From positions 372,001-436,000 of the forward strand of contig CAIJRD010000012.1 in NCBI GenBank assembly GCA_903822975.1: a DNA stretch of 64,000 nt, written 5' to 3'. How positions within the stretch are numbered: the first letter of the stretch is position 1; every line of letters starts with the position of its first letter. Origin of the DNA: an uncultured Sinobacteraceae bacterium. Lineage in GTDB: Bacteria > Pseudomonadota > Gammaproteobacteria > Nevskiales > Nevskiaceae. The notes beneath the pieces were generated by a model. The model was not told the origin of the DNA and did no database searches. It saw only the letters and a program-made list of their open reading frames with translations. Below are positions 47,018-56,340 of this stretch, one piece after another. The position numbers were made by a program, and so were the translations under genes.

Positions 47018-48471
47018 CGTCCGCTTCCGTCGCTGCAACACCGCTGAAAACCCTGTTCCTGCAGGCGCCTTCGTTCGACGGCTTCGACGGCGGCGCCGGC
47101 TCGCGCTACCAGGCCAAGCGCGAAATCAAATCGTTCTGGTTCCCGACCTGGCTGGCGCAACCGGCCGCGCTGGTGCCGGACTCGCGCGTGCTCGATGCAC
47201 CCGCTGACGAGCTGAGCGTCGAACAGACACGCGAGATCTGTCGCGCTTATGAGTTGGTGATCATGCATACCAGCACGCCCTCATTCCCGACCGACGCGAA
47301 GTTCGCCGAGCTGCTGAAGCAGGACAATCCGAACATCATGATCGGTCTGGTCGGCGCGAAGACGATGGTCGATCCGGAAGGCTCGCTGAAGGCGACCAAG
47401 GCGGTGGATTTCGTCTGTCGCGAGGAATTCGACTACACCTGCAAGGAGGTCGCCGAAGGCCTGCCGCTGAAAGACATCACCGGGCTTTCGTATCGCGAAT
47501 CGGACGGCCGCATCAAGCACAACCTGCCGCGCGCGATGATCGAAGACATGGACGCGCTGCCGTTCGTTGCCCCGGTGTACAAGCGCGATCTGAAGATCGA
47601 GAACTACTTCATCGGCTATCTGAAGCATCCCTACGTGAGCTTCTACACCGGTCGCGGCTGTCGTTCGAAATGCACGTTTTGCCTGTGGCCGCAGACAGTC
47701 GGCGGCCACCGCTATCGCGTGCGTTCGGCAGCGAGCGTGATCGCGGAGTGCAAGTGGATCAAGGAGAACATGCCCGAGGTCAAGGAGATCATGTTCGACG
47801 ACGACACCTTCACCGATTCCTCCAACATGGAACGAGTGCACGAGATCGCGCGCGGCCTCGGCGCGATGGGCATGACCTGGAGCTGCAACGCCAAGGCCAA
47901 CGTGCCCTACGAGTCGCTGAAGATCATGAAGGACAACGGCCTGCGTCTGCTGCTGGTCGGCTACGAATCTGGCGACGACCAGATCCTGCTGAACATCAAG
48001 AAAGGTCTGCGTACTGACATCGCACGGCGCTTCACCGAAGACTGCCGCAAGCTCGGCATTCTGATTCACGGCACCTTCATTCTCGGCCTGCCGGGCGAGA
48101 CCACTGCGACGATCGAGAAGACCATCGAGTTCGCCAAGCAGATCAATCCGCACACGATCCAGGTGTCGCTGGCGGCACCCTACCCCGGTACAACGCTCTA
48201 CAAACAAGCCGTCGATAACGGCTGGCTGAAAGAGAACGACGCCGTCAATCTGGTCAACGACAAGGGCGTGCAACTCGCCGCCATCAGCTATCCGCATCTG
48301 TCGAAGGAAGAGATCTTCCACAGCATGGAAGTGTTCTACCGACGCTTCTACTTCCGCCCCGGCAAGATCTGGGAAATCGTCCGCGAGATGCTGGCGAGCT
48401 GGGACATGATGAAGCGGCGCCTGCGTGAAGGCGTGGAGTTCTTCCGCTTCCTGCGCGCACACGAGGCCTGA
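47014..48471 (+). CDS. hpnJ: Hopanoid biosynthesis radical SAM protein HpnJ
   Basis: HpnJ is the B12-binding-type radical SAM enzyme that rearranges the glucosamine head group to the cyclitol ether. The 485-residue protein has an N-terminal Rossmann-like part (KTLFLQAPSFDGFDGGAGSR) and the cluster motif Cys216-x3-Cys220-x2-Cys223 in GRGCRSKCTFCLWPQ, followed by EIMFDDDTFTDSS and FILGLPGETTATI. It is coupled to hpnI by an ATGA overlap. Confidence 0.95.
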   Translation: MTSASVAATPLKTLFLQAPSFDGFDGGAGSRYQAKREIKSFWFPTWLAQPAALVPDSRVLDAPADELSVEQTREICRAYELVIMHTSTPSFPTDAKFAELLKQDNPNIMIGLVGAKTMVDPEGSLKATKAVDFVCREEFDYTCKEVAEGLPLKDITGLSYRESDGRIKHNLPRAMIEDMDALPFVAPVYKRDLKIENYFIGYLKHPYVSFYTGRGCRSKCTFCLWPQTVGGHRYRVRSAASVIAECKWIKENMPEVKEIMFDDDTFTDSSNMERVHEIARGLGAMGMTWSCNAKANVPYESLKIMKDNGLRLLLVGYESGDDQILLNIKKGLRTDIARRFTEDCRKLGILIHGTFILGLPGETTATIEKTIEFAKQINPHTIQVSLAAPYPGTTLYKQAVDNGWLKENDAVNLVNDKGVQLAAISYPHLSKEEIFHSMEVFYRRFYFRPGKIWEIVREMLASWDMMKRRLREGVEFFRFLRAHEA

Positions 48472-48609
48472 GCGTCCCGACCAATCGCGGATCACCCGCG
48501 CCCTGCGCGCGCCTTGCGCGGCGGGTCAGGCCGAGGTCAGGTCATTGGCCGCAAGACCAAGGGTAGTCAGGCGCTTGCACACCAATTGCGGCAACGCCTC
48601 GGGTTAAGA

Positions 48610-48641
48610 TTCGCGCCGGCGCAGTCTTGCGCCGGTGCGAA
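48610..48641. terminator. GC-rich hairpin upstream of hpnK
   Basis: TTCGCGCCGGCGCA (48610-48623) pairs with TGCGCCGGTGCGAA (48628-48641) with a single mismatch and a 4-base loop. It ends 21 bases before the hpnK ATG and lies in the 191-base hpnJ-hpnK gap. No T tract follows. It could limit read-through from hpnJ or hide the hpnK ribosome-binding region. Confidence 0.5.
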
Positions 48642-48662
48642 GACCGAACAATCAAACAAGCG

Positions 48663-49511
48663 ATGGCACACCGCCACAACGGCCTGATCATCACTGCCGA
48701 CGACTTCGGTCTGCACGACTGCGTCAACGAAGCCGTGGAGCAAGCGCATCGTCAAGGTGTGTTGACCGCGGCCAGCTTGATGATCGCCGCGCCCGCCGCA
48801 GCCGATGCCGTGGCGCGCGCACGACGTCTGCCACGCTTGCGCGTCGGATTGCACCTGGTGCTGGCCGACGGTCCGGCGATGCTGCCGCGCGCACGCATTC
48901 CCGATCTGGTCGATGCCGAGGGCCGCTTTGGCGATGCGATGGCGCGGGACGGTGTTCGTTTTTTCTTCCTGCCGAAAGTCCGTCGCCAACTCGCTGCGGA
49001 AATTCGCGCGCAGTTCGAAGCCTATGCGGCGACCGGGCTTGCGCTCGACCACGTCAACGCGCACAAGCATTTCCATCTGCACCCGACGGTGCTGACGCTG
49101 ATCCTGCAGATCGGTCGTGACTACGGCCTGCGCGCGGTGCGTCTGCCACGCGAGCGCGGCGCGCCATGGTGGCTGGTGCCTTGGCTGGCGCTGATGCGTC
49201 GGCGTCTGCAGCGGGCCGGCATCGCCTGCAACGACAGCGTCTGCGGTATCGCCGACAGCGGTGCAATGGATGAAGCCGCCTTGCTCCGGGCGCTGGCCGG
49301 CGTCGGGACCGGCGTCACGGAAATCTATCTGCATCCGGCAACGGTGGCGGGTGCTCCGATCGCAGCGACGATGCGCGGCTATCGGCACGACGCGGAGTTG
49401 GCAGCCTTGCTGTCGCCGCGCGTGCGCCGCGTGGTCGAAGCCAGCGGCATCCCCTGCGGCGGCTTCACCGATCTGTTTCCGCTGAACGCGAACGGCAAAC
49501 ACGCCACATGA
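48663..49511 (+). CDS. hpnK: Hopanoid biosynthesis deacetylase HpnK (YdjC family)
   Basis: HpnK removes the acetyl group from the N-acetylglucosamine placed by HpnI. The 282-residue YdjC/carbohydrate-deacetylase-fold protein starts MAHRHNGLIITADDFGLHDC, with the metal-binding ADDFG. Further motifs are RVGLHLVLADGPAML and ALDHVNAHKHFHLHPTVLTL. The ATG at 48663 fits the family; a TTG start at 48627 lies inside the upstream hairpin and is less likely. It overlaps hpnL by four bases. Confidence 0.92.
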   Translation: MAHRHNGLIITADDFGLHDCVNEAVEQAHRQGVLTAASLMIAAPAAADAVARARRLPRLRVGLHLVLADGPAMLPRARIPDLVDAEGRFGDAMARDGVRFFFLPKVRRQLAAEIRAQFEAYAATGLALDHVNAHKHFHLHPTVLTLILQIGRDYGLRAVRLPRERGAPWWLVPWLALMRRRLQRAGIACNDSVCGIADSGAMDEAALLRALAGVGTGVTEIYLHPATVAGAPIAATMRGYRHDAELAALLSPRVRRVVEASGIPCGGFTDLFPLNANGKHAT

Positions 49512-50527
49512 AGCTCGCAACCTATCTGCTCGGCTTCCTCGGGCTCGCCGCCGCCATCGTGCTGGTGTTGCATCACGGCTGGGATGCCGTCGCCACCGTG
49601 CTCGCGCAGGGCGGCTGGGGTCTGTTCTGGCTGGTTCCATTCCATGCGCTGCCGCTGATTCTCGATACCTTCGGCTGGCGCATGCTGCTGGCACCGAGCG
49701 ACCCGGACAATCGTGCGCCCACACCCTACCTGTTCTGGGTCGCGACGATCCGCGAAGCGGCGAACCGCCTGCTGCCGGTGGCCAACATCGGTGGCGAAGT
49801 TATCGGCATTCGTCTGGTGATCCTGCGCGGCATCGGCGGCGCCACCGTCACCGCCAGCGTCATCATCGAAGTGCTGCTGACGCTGTTGAACCAGTACGTG
49901 TTCACCGCGTTCGGCCTGGTGCTGCTGATCATGCTCACGCACGCGACGCATCTGACCAGCACGATCCTGGTCGGCCTGGCACTGAGCCTGCCGATTCCGC
50001 TCGGTATGTTCGCCGCACTGCGCTACGGCTCGGTGTTCGAGCGGCTCGAAAAACTCGCCGAGCGTGCGCTCGGCAGCGCCAATGTCGCCGCGCTGCTCGG
50101 TGGCGCCAATCTCGACGATGCGATCCGCGCGTTGCTCAAGCATCGCGGCCGACTGCTCGGCTGCATGCTGTGGCAGCTCGCGTGTTACGTACTCGGTGCT
50201 TTCGAGTGCTGGTTTACGCTGCGGCTGCTCGGCCACGAGGTCACTCCCTGGGCGGCGATTACGCTCGAGGCGATGACGCAGGCCGTACGCCACTTCATCT
50301 TCGTGGTGCCGGCCGGGCTCGGCGTGCAGGAAGGCGGACTGATTCTGTTTGGCCAGCTGATCGGTCTACCGACCGATGTGGCGGTGGCACTGTCGCTGAC
50401 CAAGCGCGCACGCGAAGTCGTGTTCGGCCTGCCCGCGCTGATCAGCTGGCAGTGGGTTGAAGGCAGGCGTCTGCGCGCACTGTGGTCGCGTGCGAAGCGC
50501 GCAACCGAATCAACCACGCCGGGCTGA
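49508..50527 (+). CDS. hpnL: Hopanoid-associated membrane protein HpnL (lysylphosphatidylglycerol synthase-like TM family)
   Basis: A 339-residue integral membrane protein with about eight hydrophobic segments, starting MKLATYLLGFLGLAAAIVLV. It contains REAANRLLPVANIGGEVIGI and HFIFVVPAGLGVQEGGLIL, hallmarks of the flippase-like LPG_synthase_TM group including HpnL. Its role in hopanoid metabolism or transport is not defined. It follows hpnK with an ATGA overlap and ends the hpnIJKL run. Confidence 0.9.
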   Translation: MKLATYLLGFLGLAAAIVLVLHHGWDAVATVLAQGGWGLFWLVPFHALPLILDTFGWRMLLAPSDPDNRAPTPYLFWVATIREAANRLLPVANIGGEVIGIRLVILRGIGGATVTASVIIEVLLTLLNQYVFTAFGLVLLIMLTHATHLTSTILVGLALSLPIPLGMFAALRYGSVFERLEKLAERALGSANVAALLGGANLDDAIRALLKHRGRLLGCMLWQLACYVLGAFECWFTLRLLGHEVTPWAAITLEAMTQAVRHFIFVVPAGLGVQEGGLILFGQLIGLPTDVAVALSLTKRAREVVFGLPALISWQWVEGRRLRALWSRAKRATESTTPG

Positions 50528-50813
50528 ACCCGACGGCGACGGCGCAACTTACGCGCAGCACTTGGTTTGCACGGCGGCCTTGACGCTCGCGCGAATCATG
50601 CGAGCTGCGCCTGTGGCACAAGCAAACCACAGCGACATCGGCCTGCGAATCGCACCGGTACTGTGCCGGCTGCGCAGTGGGCTCTGCGTCCGGCGACGAC
50701 TTCGATGCCCTTGGTATGCGCCATCTTGGTCACGTGACCGCGCACGTGATCGGGCGCTAGCGTACGCAATTGCCGTGGCACACACGGCTTGCCGCCAAGA
50801 GAGATCGACCCGC

Positions 50814-52088
50814 ATGAACACCCCTTCGCATCAGCCCGCTGTTAGCACCAGACGCATGACGGCCGCGCTACTACTGCTGGCCGCAACGCTATCAGCGCCC
50901 GCTTTTGCGGCTAACGATGTACTGCTCGCGAGCGATGCGGATCTGCAGGCCAGCGCCAGCGACGCTGTCGGCAACCTTGTCATTCTTACGCGTGCTGGCA
51001 CACCGCAGCTGCCGCTACTCAATGTGCAGCGCTTTGACGCACAGGGCCACGCACTCGGCGCTGCTGTGAGTATCGCGTCAGCAAGCAGTGTCGTCAGCAG
51101 TCCGGCGCTGGCGCGCAATGCAGCGGGTCGGTTCGCGGTGGCGTGGATCGCGGATCCGCAGGGCAGCCATCCGCAAGTCCTCGAACAGTCGTTCGATATC
51201 GATGGCACCGCGCGTGGACCGGCATTGACGGTGGCAACTTTGCCGCAGCGCTTCAGCTTCTTCGGCACCGACAAGGTCGTGGCCGTCGGCATCGACGATG
51301 CCGGCAATAGCGCGGTTGCCTGGAGCAACCTGAATCGCATTGTCGACATCCCGGTTGGCGATGGTTTGATTGCGCTCAACATCGACAGCATCCGCGTGCA
51401 GCGCGTGACCGCCAGCGGCAAACTCAGCGGCGCCCCGCTGCTGGTCGCCGCAGAGGCCGCAGCACCGGTACCGGGCATCGGCGGCGTTGCCTCGCCCGCG
51501 GTGTTGATGCAGAGCGGCGGCGATTTCTCGATCGCCTGGCATGCGGGTCTCGCACGCGGAGCGGTGCGCGTGCAGCGCTACGCCGGCACCAGCGGCCTGC
51601 GCGTCGGGAGTTTGAAGACGCTGCAACAGACCAGCGATCCGGCCCTACTCCGCACGCTGCCAGATGGCCGTTGGTTCGCCGTGTTCGAAGGCCTCGACGC
51701 TCAGGGCTTCAGCGATATCGATGCGCATATGTATTCGAGCGCCGGCGCGATGCAGGGCAGCGCATTTCGCGTCAACACCTACAGCCTCTATTCGCAGGAC
51801 ACGCCAACGCTCGCCAGCGATGCGCGCGGCGACCTCGCGGTTGCCTGGAACAGCCTCGGACAAGTCGAAGGCATCTCGTCGGGAGCAGCCAGCTACGACA
51901 TCTTCGTACAACGCTTCCGCGCTGATGGCAGTACATTCGGCGGTGAGTTTCGCGCCAACAGCTACACCAGCGGTCAGCAGACTGATCCACAGGCGCTACT
52001 GGATGCGGTTGGCAATCTGCAGGTGATCTGGACCGGCGACGGCGCCCAGGGCTACGGCATTTACCTGCATTACTTCGCCGCACCCTGA
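50814..52088 (+). CDS. Exported repeat protein of unknown function (beta-propeller-like)
   Basis: A 424-residue precursor with a signal peptide (MTAALLLLAATLSAPAFAAN; start ATG at 50814 giving MNTPSHQPAV). The mature part is built of repeats of the type DAxGNxxVxW (DDAGNSAVAWSNL, NAAGRFAVAWIAD, DARGDLAVAWNSL, DAVGNLQVIWTGD), each followed by VQRxxADG-like strands (VQRFDAQGHAL, VQRFRADGSTF), suggesting a secreted beta-propeller. No catalytic motif is recognised. It follows hpnL after 286 bases without a gene and is not an evident hopanoid enzyme. Confidence 0.75.
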   Translation: MNTPSHQPAVSTRRMTAALLLLAATLSAPAFAANDVLLASDADLQASASDAVGNLVILTRAGTPQLPLLNVQRFDAQGHALGAAVSIASASSVVSSPALARNAAGRFAVAWIADPQGSHPQVLEQSFDIDGTARGPALTVATLPQRFSFFGTDKVVAVGIDDAGNSAVAWSNLNRIVDIPVGDGLIALNIDSIRVQRVTASGKLSGAPLLVAAEAAAPVPGIGGVASPAVLMQSGGDFSIAWHAGLARGAVRVQRYAGTSGLRVGSLKTLQQTSDPALLRTLPDGRWFAVFEGLDAQGFSDIDAHMYSSAGAMQGSAFRVNTYSLYSQDTPTLASDARGDLAVAWNSLGQVEGISSGAASYDIFVQRFRADGSTFGGEFRANSYTSGQQTDPQALLDAVGNLQVIWTGDGAQGYGIYLHYFAAP

Positions 52089-52125
52089 TCCGACCTTGCC
52101 GCTCGCGGCGCAGTCGTTTCGAATA

Positions 52126-52140
52126 CCGGCCGAAGGCCGG
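52126..52140 (+). terminator. Short hairpin after the exported repeat protein gene
   Basis: CCGGCC-GAA-GGCCGG is a perfect 6-bp stem with a 3-base loop, about 38 bases beyond the stop. No T tract follows. The remaining ~240 bases before the next gene hold short repeats around CGAAGTCGCGAG and nothing else recognisable. Confidence 0.4.
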
Positions 52141-52377
52141 CAGAAGGCCGACCGCGCATCTTGAACAGATCATTCGCGAGTTGCGAAGTCGCGAGGCTTC
52201 GAACTCGCAAGCGGACGAAGTCGCGAGCGGACGCGTTCACAAGCGTATGAGGCTTGCGATCAGATGTGCCCGACAACGACACGAGCGGCGGAACGCCGCG
52301 AACGAGTGCCAGTCGCGAGCACCTAATCGGACGCGTGCGCGCATGCTAGCGTGTGAGTTCCATTGCAATAAGCCGAG

Positions 52378-53172
52378 ATGCGCATGCCAGTTCCAGGCTT
52401 CACTACGGTTGCATTCAGCCACGCCGGCGTCAGTCGCGAGGTATTCCGCGCTGGCCAAGGACCAGCCGTGATCGTGATGACCGAAATCCCCGGCATTACG
52501 CCGCAGGTGGCGCGCTTCGCGCAATGGGTGGCCGATGCTGGCTTTTCGGTGTTCATGCCACAGTTGATCGGCACCCCGATGAAGCCGCTGACGCGCAGCG
52601 GTGCGCTGCTCGAAATTGCACGTGTCTGCATCAGTCGCGAGTTCCGCGTATTGGCGGCGAACGAATCGAGCCCGATCGTCGACTGGCTGCGCGCGCTCGC
52701 GCGCGATGCGCACGCCCAATGCGGCGGCCCCGGCGTCGGTGCCGTGGGCATGTGCCTGACCGGCAATTTCGCGCTGAGCATGATGCTCGATGCGCCGGTC
52801 TTGGCGCCGGTGCTTTCGCAGCCCTCGCTGCCCGGCGGATTCACCGCCAAGGCGCGCGCCGCCTTGCACGCCTCGCCCGCTGCGATTGCAGCGGCGCATG
52901 AAAAGATCGACCAACACGGCGCACGCATCCTCGGCTTGCGATTCCATGGCGATCCGATGTGTCCACCGGAACGGTTCAAACGTCTGCGCGAGGAATTTGG
53001 CGACGCCTTCGAGGGCATCGAGATCGACTCGAAGCACGCCAATCCGGATGCGATGAAACCTGCCCACAGTGTGCTGACCACGCACCTGATCGACGCAGCC
53101 GGCGAACCCACCCGCGCCGCACTCGATCGCACGCTGGCGTTCCTCACCGAGCAACTCAAACCGTCGGCTTGA
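52378..53172 (+). CDS. Dienelactone hydrolase family protein
   Basis: An alpha/beta-hydrolase of 264 residues. The nucleophile elbow reads GAVGMCLTGNFAL with Cys126, as in dienelactone hydrolases. The strand-helix pattern PAVIVMTEIPGITPQVARFA and a late acid/His region (GLRFHGDPMCPPERF, IEIDSKHANPDAMKPAHSV) support the family. There is no signal peptide, so it is probably cytoplasmic. The true substrate is unknown. The ATG at 52378 gives MRMPVPGFTTVAF; the second Met, two codons on, is also possible. Confidence 0.82.
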   Translation: MRMPVPGFTTVAFSHAGVSREVFRAGQGPAVIVMTEIPGITPQVARFAQWVADAGFSVFMPQLIGTPMKPLTRSGALLEIARVCISREFRVLAANESSPIVDWLRALARDAHAQCGGPGVGAVGMCLTGNFALSMMLDAPVLAPVLSQPSLPGGFTAKARAALHASPAAIAAAHEKIDQHGARILGLRFHGDPMCPPERFKRLREEFGDAFEGIEIDSKHANPDAMKPAHSVLTTHLIDAAGEPTRAALDRTLAFLTEQLKPSA

Positions 53173-53549
53173 TCCTCAAGCGCCACTCTGCAATCGCATA
53201 GTGCAGGCCGATCGGCATCACATGCCTTGAGTGTGGCGACGGTCGAGCTTTGCGCGAGGCGGCGACGAAGTAGGGGATCCCGATCGCTTGCCTATGAGCT
53301 GTAGCGAAATGTCTTCCATCGCGCCTGATGTGCGCGATTTTCAGGAGGCTGCAACGTCCGAGACGTGACCAAGCAATGATCGGCGCGACCAACACGCCGA
53401 TACGCAGCCGACGATCTCTACGTCGGCACTTCACAGCCGGACACTACGTGTCGCTGCAAGCCTGCGACACGTAGCGCCACACACGCAGCCCGAAAACATT
53501 TCAGGTTGACGCCGCATTCAAGCGTGAAGAATTGCCGACGCTCGATGCT
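53173..53549. other. Convergent non-coding region
   Basis: These 377 bases separate the convergent dienelactone-hydrolase and YVTN-repeat genes. No gene is recognised. A perfect hairpin lies at 53444-53474. Confidence 0.5.
53444..53474. terminator. Perfect 11-bp hairpin between convergent genes
   Basis: CTACGTGTCGC (53444-53454) pairs fully with GCGACACGTAG (53464-53474) around a 9-base loop. It is placed between converging transcription units, so it could terminate both, though no T tract is present. Confidence 0.5.
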
Positions 53550-54656
53550 TCAGGCTGGTGGCAGCCAGACGGAGATCCCCGTACCTGGTGCGGTAATGAT
53601 CGGCTCACCGATCTGTTTGTCGGTTGCGGGATCAAACACGATGACGCGTCCGCGACCGAGCACGCCGATCGTGAGCAAATCGGCAAACAAGGCGGCCTCG
53701 CCGATCGGCCCTTTCAAACCCACCGTGCTGGGACCGAGATCGCTGATATAGCCGCGCGAACCGTCGGCGCTGAAAGTGACGCCCGTGGTCGAACCCGAAG
53801 TCGGAATCGTGCGAACGATCTTGTCGGTCGCCACATCGATGACCTTGACGCCGGTCGCGCCGAACAGTGTCACGTACACCTCGCGGCCGTCAGGCGATAG
53901 CGTCGAGGTGAAAGCGCCAGGGTTGTTCAGATGATAGTCGGCGTCTGTTCCGGTATTGATCGTCTTTACGAGTTTCCAGCGGGCAACATCGATCACGCCG
54001 ATCGTATTGATGGTATCGGTGTAGAGCTTCGCGCCATCCTTGGAGAAGCTGTACCAAAACGTCGCCAAGCCGCCGCTCCAGATGGGCTTGTGAATGACCT
54101 TGCCGGTGATCGGATCATAGACACCCAACAGTCCGGTGGCGAAACCGACATAGAGATTCCCGTCCGGCCCCGCGATGGCTGCCACCGGGATATCGGTGAA
54201 GCGCAGTGTTCGCACGACCTTGTCGGTCACCGTGCTCATCACCTCGATCCTGAACGTGTCTTCCGGCAGATACAGCTCCTGGCCGTCCGGCGATGTGAAC
54301 GCACCGAGCGGTGTGCCGCCGACGACCACCGTCTTGACGCTACCGGTGCTGCGCGTGATGACCGAGACGGTGGCTGGAAACAAGCCGAAATTGTCGGCAT
54401 AGATCTTCGCGCCATCGAGCGTCGTCGCCAGCACCGCCGGACGTGCGCCGATCGGTCCGACAGCGATACGCGTGGTGACGACGCCGCTCGCCGTATCGAT
54501 CACCGCAATGGTGTTCCAATCGACTTCGGGCACATACAGTTCGCCCGCCGGGCCGCTGAACGGCGCAGCGTTTGCAGCAGCCGGCAGCAGCAACGCAAAC
54601 ACAAACAGCACAAGCCAGCGCAGGGTCTGCTGACGACTTCTATGGATGGTGCGCAC
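53550..54656 (-). CDS. Exported YVTN-type beta-propeller protein
   Basis: A 368-residue precursor with a signal peptide (LRWLVLFVFALLLPAAANAA) and a chain of YVTN-like blades: TIAVIDTASGVVTTRIAVGP, FTSPDGQELYLPED, VMSTVTDKVVRTLRF, STLSPDGREVYVTLFGATGV and KVIDVATDKIVRTIPTSG. Such proteins are secreted or periplasmic propellers without a single function. The start is taken as GTG at 54656, preceded by GAGGA at a suitable distance; the reading frame continues upstream to 55001, but that part lacks protein-like character. Confidence 0.8.
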   Translation of the reverse strand: MRTIHRSRQQTLRWLVLFVFALLLPAAANAAPFSGPAGELYVPEVDWNTIAVIDTASGVVTTRIAVGPIGARPAVLATTLDGAKIYADNFGLFPATVSVITRSTGSVKTVVVGGTPLGAFTSPDGQELYLPEDTFRIEVMSTVTDKVVRTLRFTDIPVAAIAGPDGNLYVGFATGLLGVYDPITGKVIHKPIWSGGLATFWYSFSKDGAKLYTDTINTIGVIDVARWKLVKTINTGTDADYHLNNPGAFTSTLSPDGREVYVTLFGATGVKVIDVATDKIVRTIPTSGSTTGVTFSADGSRGYISDLGPSTVGLKGPIGEAALFADLLTIGVLGRGRVIVFDPATDKQIGEPIITAPGTGISVWLPPA

Positions 54657-55341
54657 GGACTTGATCCTCACGGTTGATGCTTGCTGGGTTGATGAAGAAA
54701 CGGATCGGTCGCCGCCGTGCGATTCCGATTCGTTCGCAGATGAGCGCCCGCGCCGGGTTCTTTCCGAAACCCGGACTCGCGTTTCAAGCTGCGAATGACA
54801 TTGCAACCGAAGCGACGATTCAAGCTGCGAACAATCGGCGCGAATTCGAAAAATCCATAAACGCCAAAACGACGCAAGACGGTTTGCGGATTCGGTGGCG
54901 CCTGGCCGTTCGTCGTATCCCGAATGCCGCATTCGCCAGCGACTCGTTTCAACTTCGAGATCATCCTGAGTAGCGCTATGTTTTTTGAATTCGCGGCGCA
55001 AGCGCTGCCGTCTTCGGCCAGTATTGCTGTTTTACTCGAGGTGATATGGCTTTCGGATCCAGGCGGTTAGCTTCCAAGCCCGGCGCCCGCTGGCATCGAG
55101 GCTCAAGCGACCTTCGTCGCCTTGCTCGAACGCAAAAGATTTTTCGAACAGCAAACGTTGGAGCGCGATCGTCCCGACTTCAAACCAGGCGCGCTCGGTT
55201 GTCGAACAACATCTGCGACCAGGCGGCCGCACGGCTGCTAGTCAACAAGACGTCATCGACCGCCGACACAACGGCAAGACCGGATCGGGCGCCGAGTCGC
55301 TTACAAATTACGAGTCGCTTCCAAAACCGAAGCACTTTGAG
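54657..55341. other. 685-base stretch without a recognised gene
   Basis: Lies between the divergently placed YVTN gene start and the hpnA stop. Base composition is less GC-rich than the neighbours. A 13-base direct repeat TTCAAGCTGCGAA occurs at 54783-54795 and 54819-54831. Short open frames on both strands (for example 55032-55232 minus) show no recognisable domain. It may be eroded former coding DNA; I see nothing functional beyond a possible promoter for the YVTN gene. Confidence 0.5.
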
Positions 55342-56340
55342 CTAATTCAGATACCCGTTGTCGCGGAACCAGCGCACCGCGTCTTCGAGTGCGGCGCGCG
55401 GAGGACGCGGCGCGTAGCCGAGTTCGCGTTTCGCCTTGTCGCAGGAGAAGAACATGATCTTCTTCGACATCTTGATCTCTTCGACGGTCGCAAGCGGCTG
55501 GATGCCGGTGAGTCGAGCGAGCGCTTCCGAGATCACCGCGATTGGCATCACTACCGCGTGCGGCAAGCGGATGCGCGGCGGCTTGCGACCGACGATGTCG
55601 GCGATTTCTTCGAGAATCTGGCGCAGGCTCAAATCGGTGCCACCGAGCACGTAGCGCTCGCCGCGCAGACCTTTCTGGTACGCCAGCCAATGGCCTTCGG
55701 CGACATCGTCGACATGCGCGATGTTGAGACCGGTATCGACGTACGCGGGCATCTTGCCGGCGGCGGCATCGCGCACGACACGTCCGGTCGGCGTCGGCTT
55801 CACATCGCGAGGACCAATCGGTGTTGATGGATTGACGATGACGACGTCGTAGCCGTCGTCGGCAAACCCCTGCGCGACTTCCTCCGCCAGATACTTCGAT
55901 CGCTTGTAGTGACCGATCATGTCGAGCACGGTGACCGGCGTGGTTTCGCTACCAGGTGTGCCGTCTTTGGGAATGCCGAGCGTTGCGACACTGCTGGTGT
56001 AGACCACGCGCGCGACGCCAGCCGCCTTGGCCGCGGCGATCACTGCGCGCGTGCCTTCGACGTTGTTGCGATAGATCTCTTCCGGCTTCGGCACCCACAG
56101 CCGGTAGTCGGCAGCGACGTGAAACAGCGCGCAGCAATCGCGTGCGGCCGCTTCCAGCGATGCGGCATCGGTGAGATCGCCTTCGGCGACTTCGACGTCC
56201 AGCCCGGCAAGGTTTCTACGATCCGAGCCGCGACGCGCCAGCACGCGAACCGCGAAGCCTTCTGCGAGCAGACGCCGCGCAACGGCCGAGCCGACGAAAC
56301 CGGTCGCTCCCGTTACCAGCGCGCGTCGTGGCGCGCTCAT
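55342..56340 (-). CDS. hpnA: Hopanoid-associated sugar epimerase HpnA
   Basis: An NAD(P)-dependent short-chain dehydrogenase/epimerase of 332 residues. It has the Rossmann motif RALVTGATGFVGSAVARRLL, the catalytic Ser/Tyr/Lys set (VYTSSVATLG, then GHYKRSKYLAEEVA) and VNPSTPIGPRDVKPTPTGR. The HpnA family accompanies squalene-hopene cyclase clusters; the exact reaction is not settled. It is the last gene of the apt-to-hpnA minus-strand group, 177 bases after hpnG. Confidence 0.92.
   Translation of the reverse strand: MSAPRRALVTGATGFVGSAVARRLLAEGFAVRVLARRGSDRRNLAGLDVEVAEGDLTDAASLEAAARDCCALFHVAADYRLWVPKPEEIYRNNVEGTRAVIAAAKAAGVARVVYTSSVATLGIPKDGTPGSETTPVTVLDMIGHYKRSKYLAEEVAQGFADDGYDVVIVNPSTPIGPRDVKPTPTGRVVRDAAAGKMPAYVDTGLNIAHVDDVAEGHWLAYQKGLRGERYVLGGTDLSLRQILEEIADIVGRKPPRIRLPHAVVMPIAVISEALARLTGIQPLATVEEIKMSKKIMFFSCDKAKRELGYAPRPPRAALEDAVRWFRDNGYLN

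Noticed and set aside
50728..50739. Perfect palindrome GGTCACGTGACC upstream of the exported repeat protein
   Set aside because: Such 12-base palindromes occur by chance in GC-rich DNA and no regulator is linked to it; too weak to list as a site.
55032..55232. 66-codon minus-strand open frame
   Set aside because: The sequence is somewhat protein-like, but no domain or start context supports it; left as part of a gene-free stretch.
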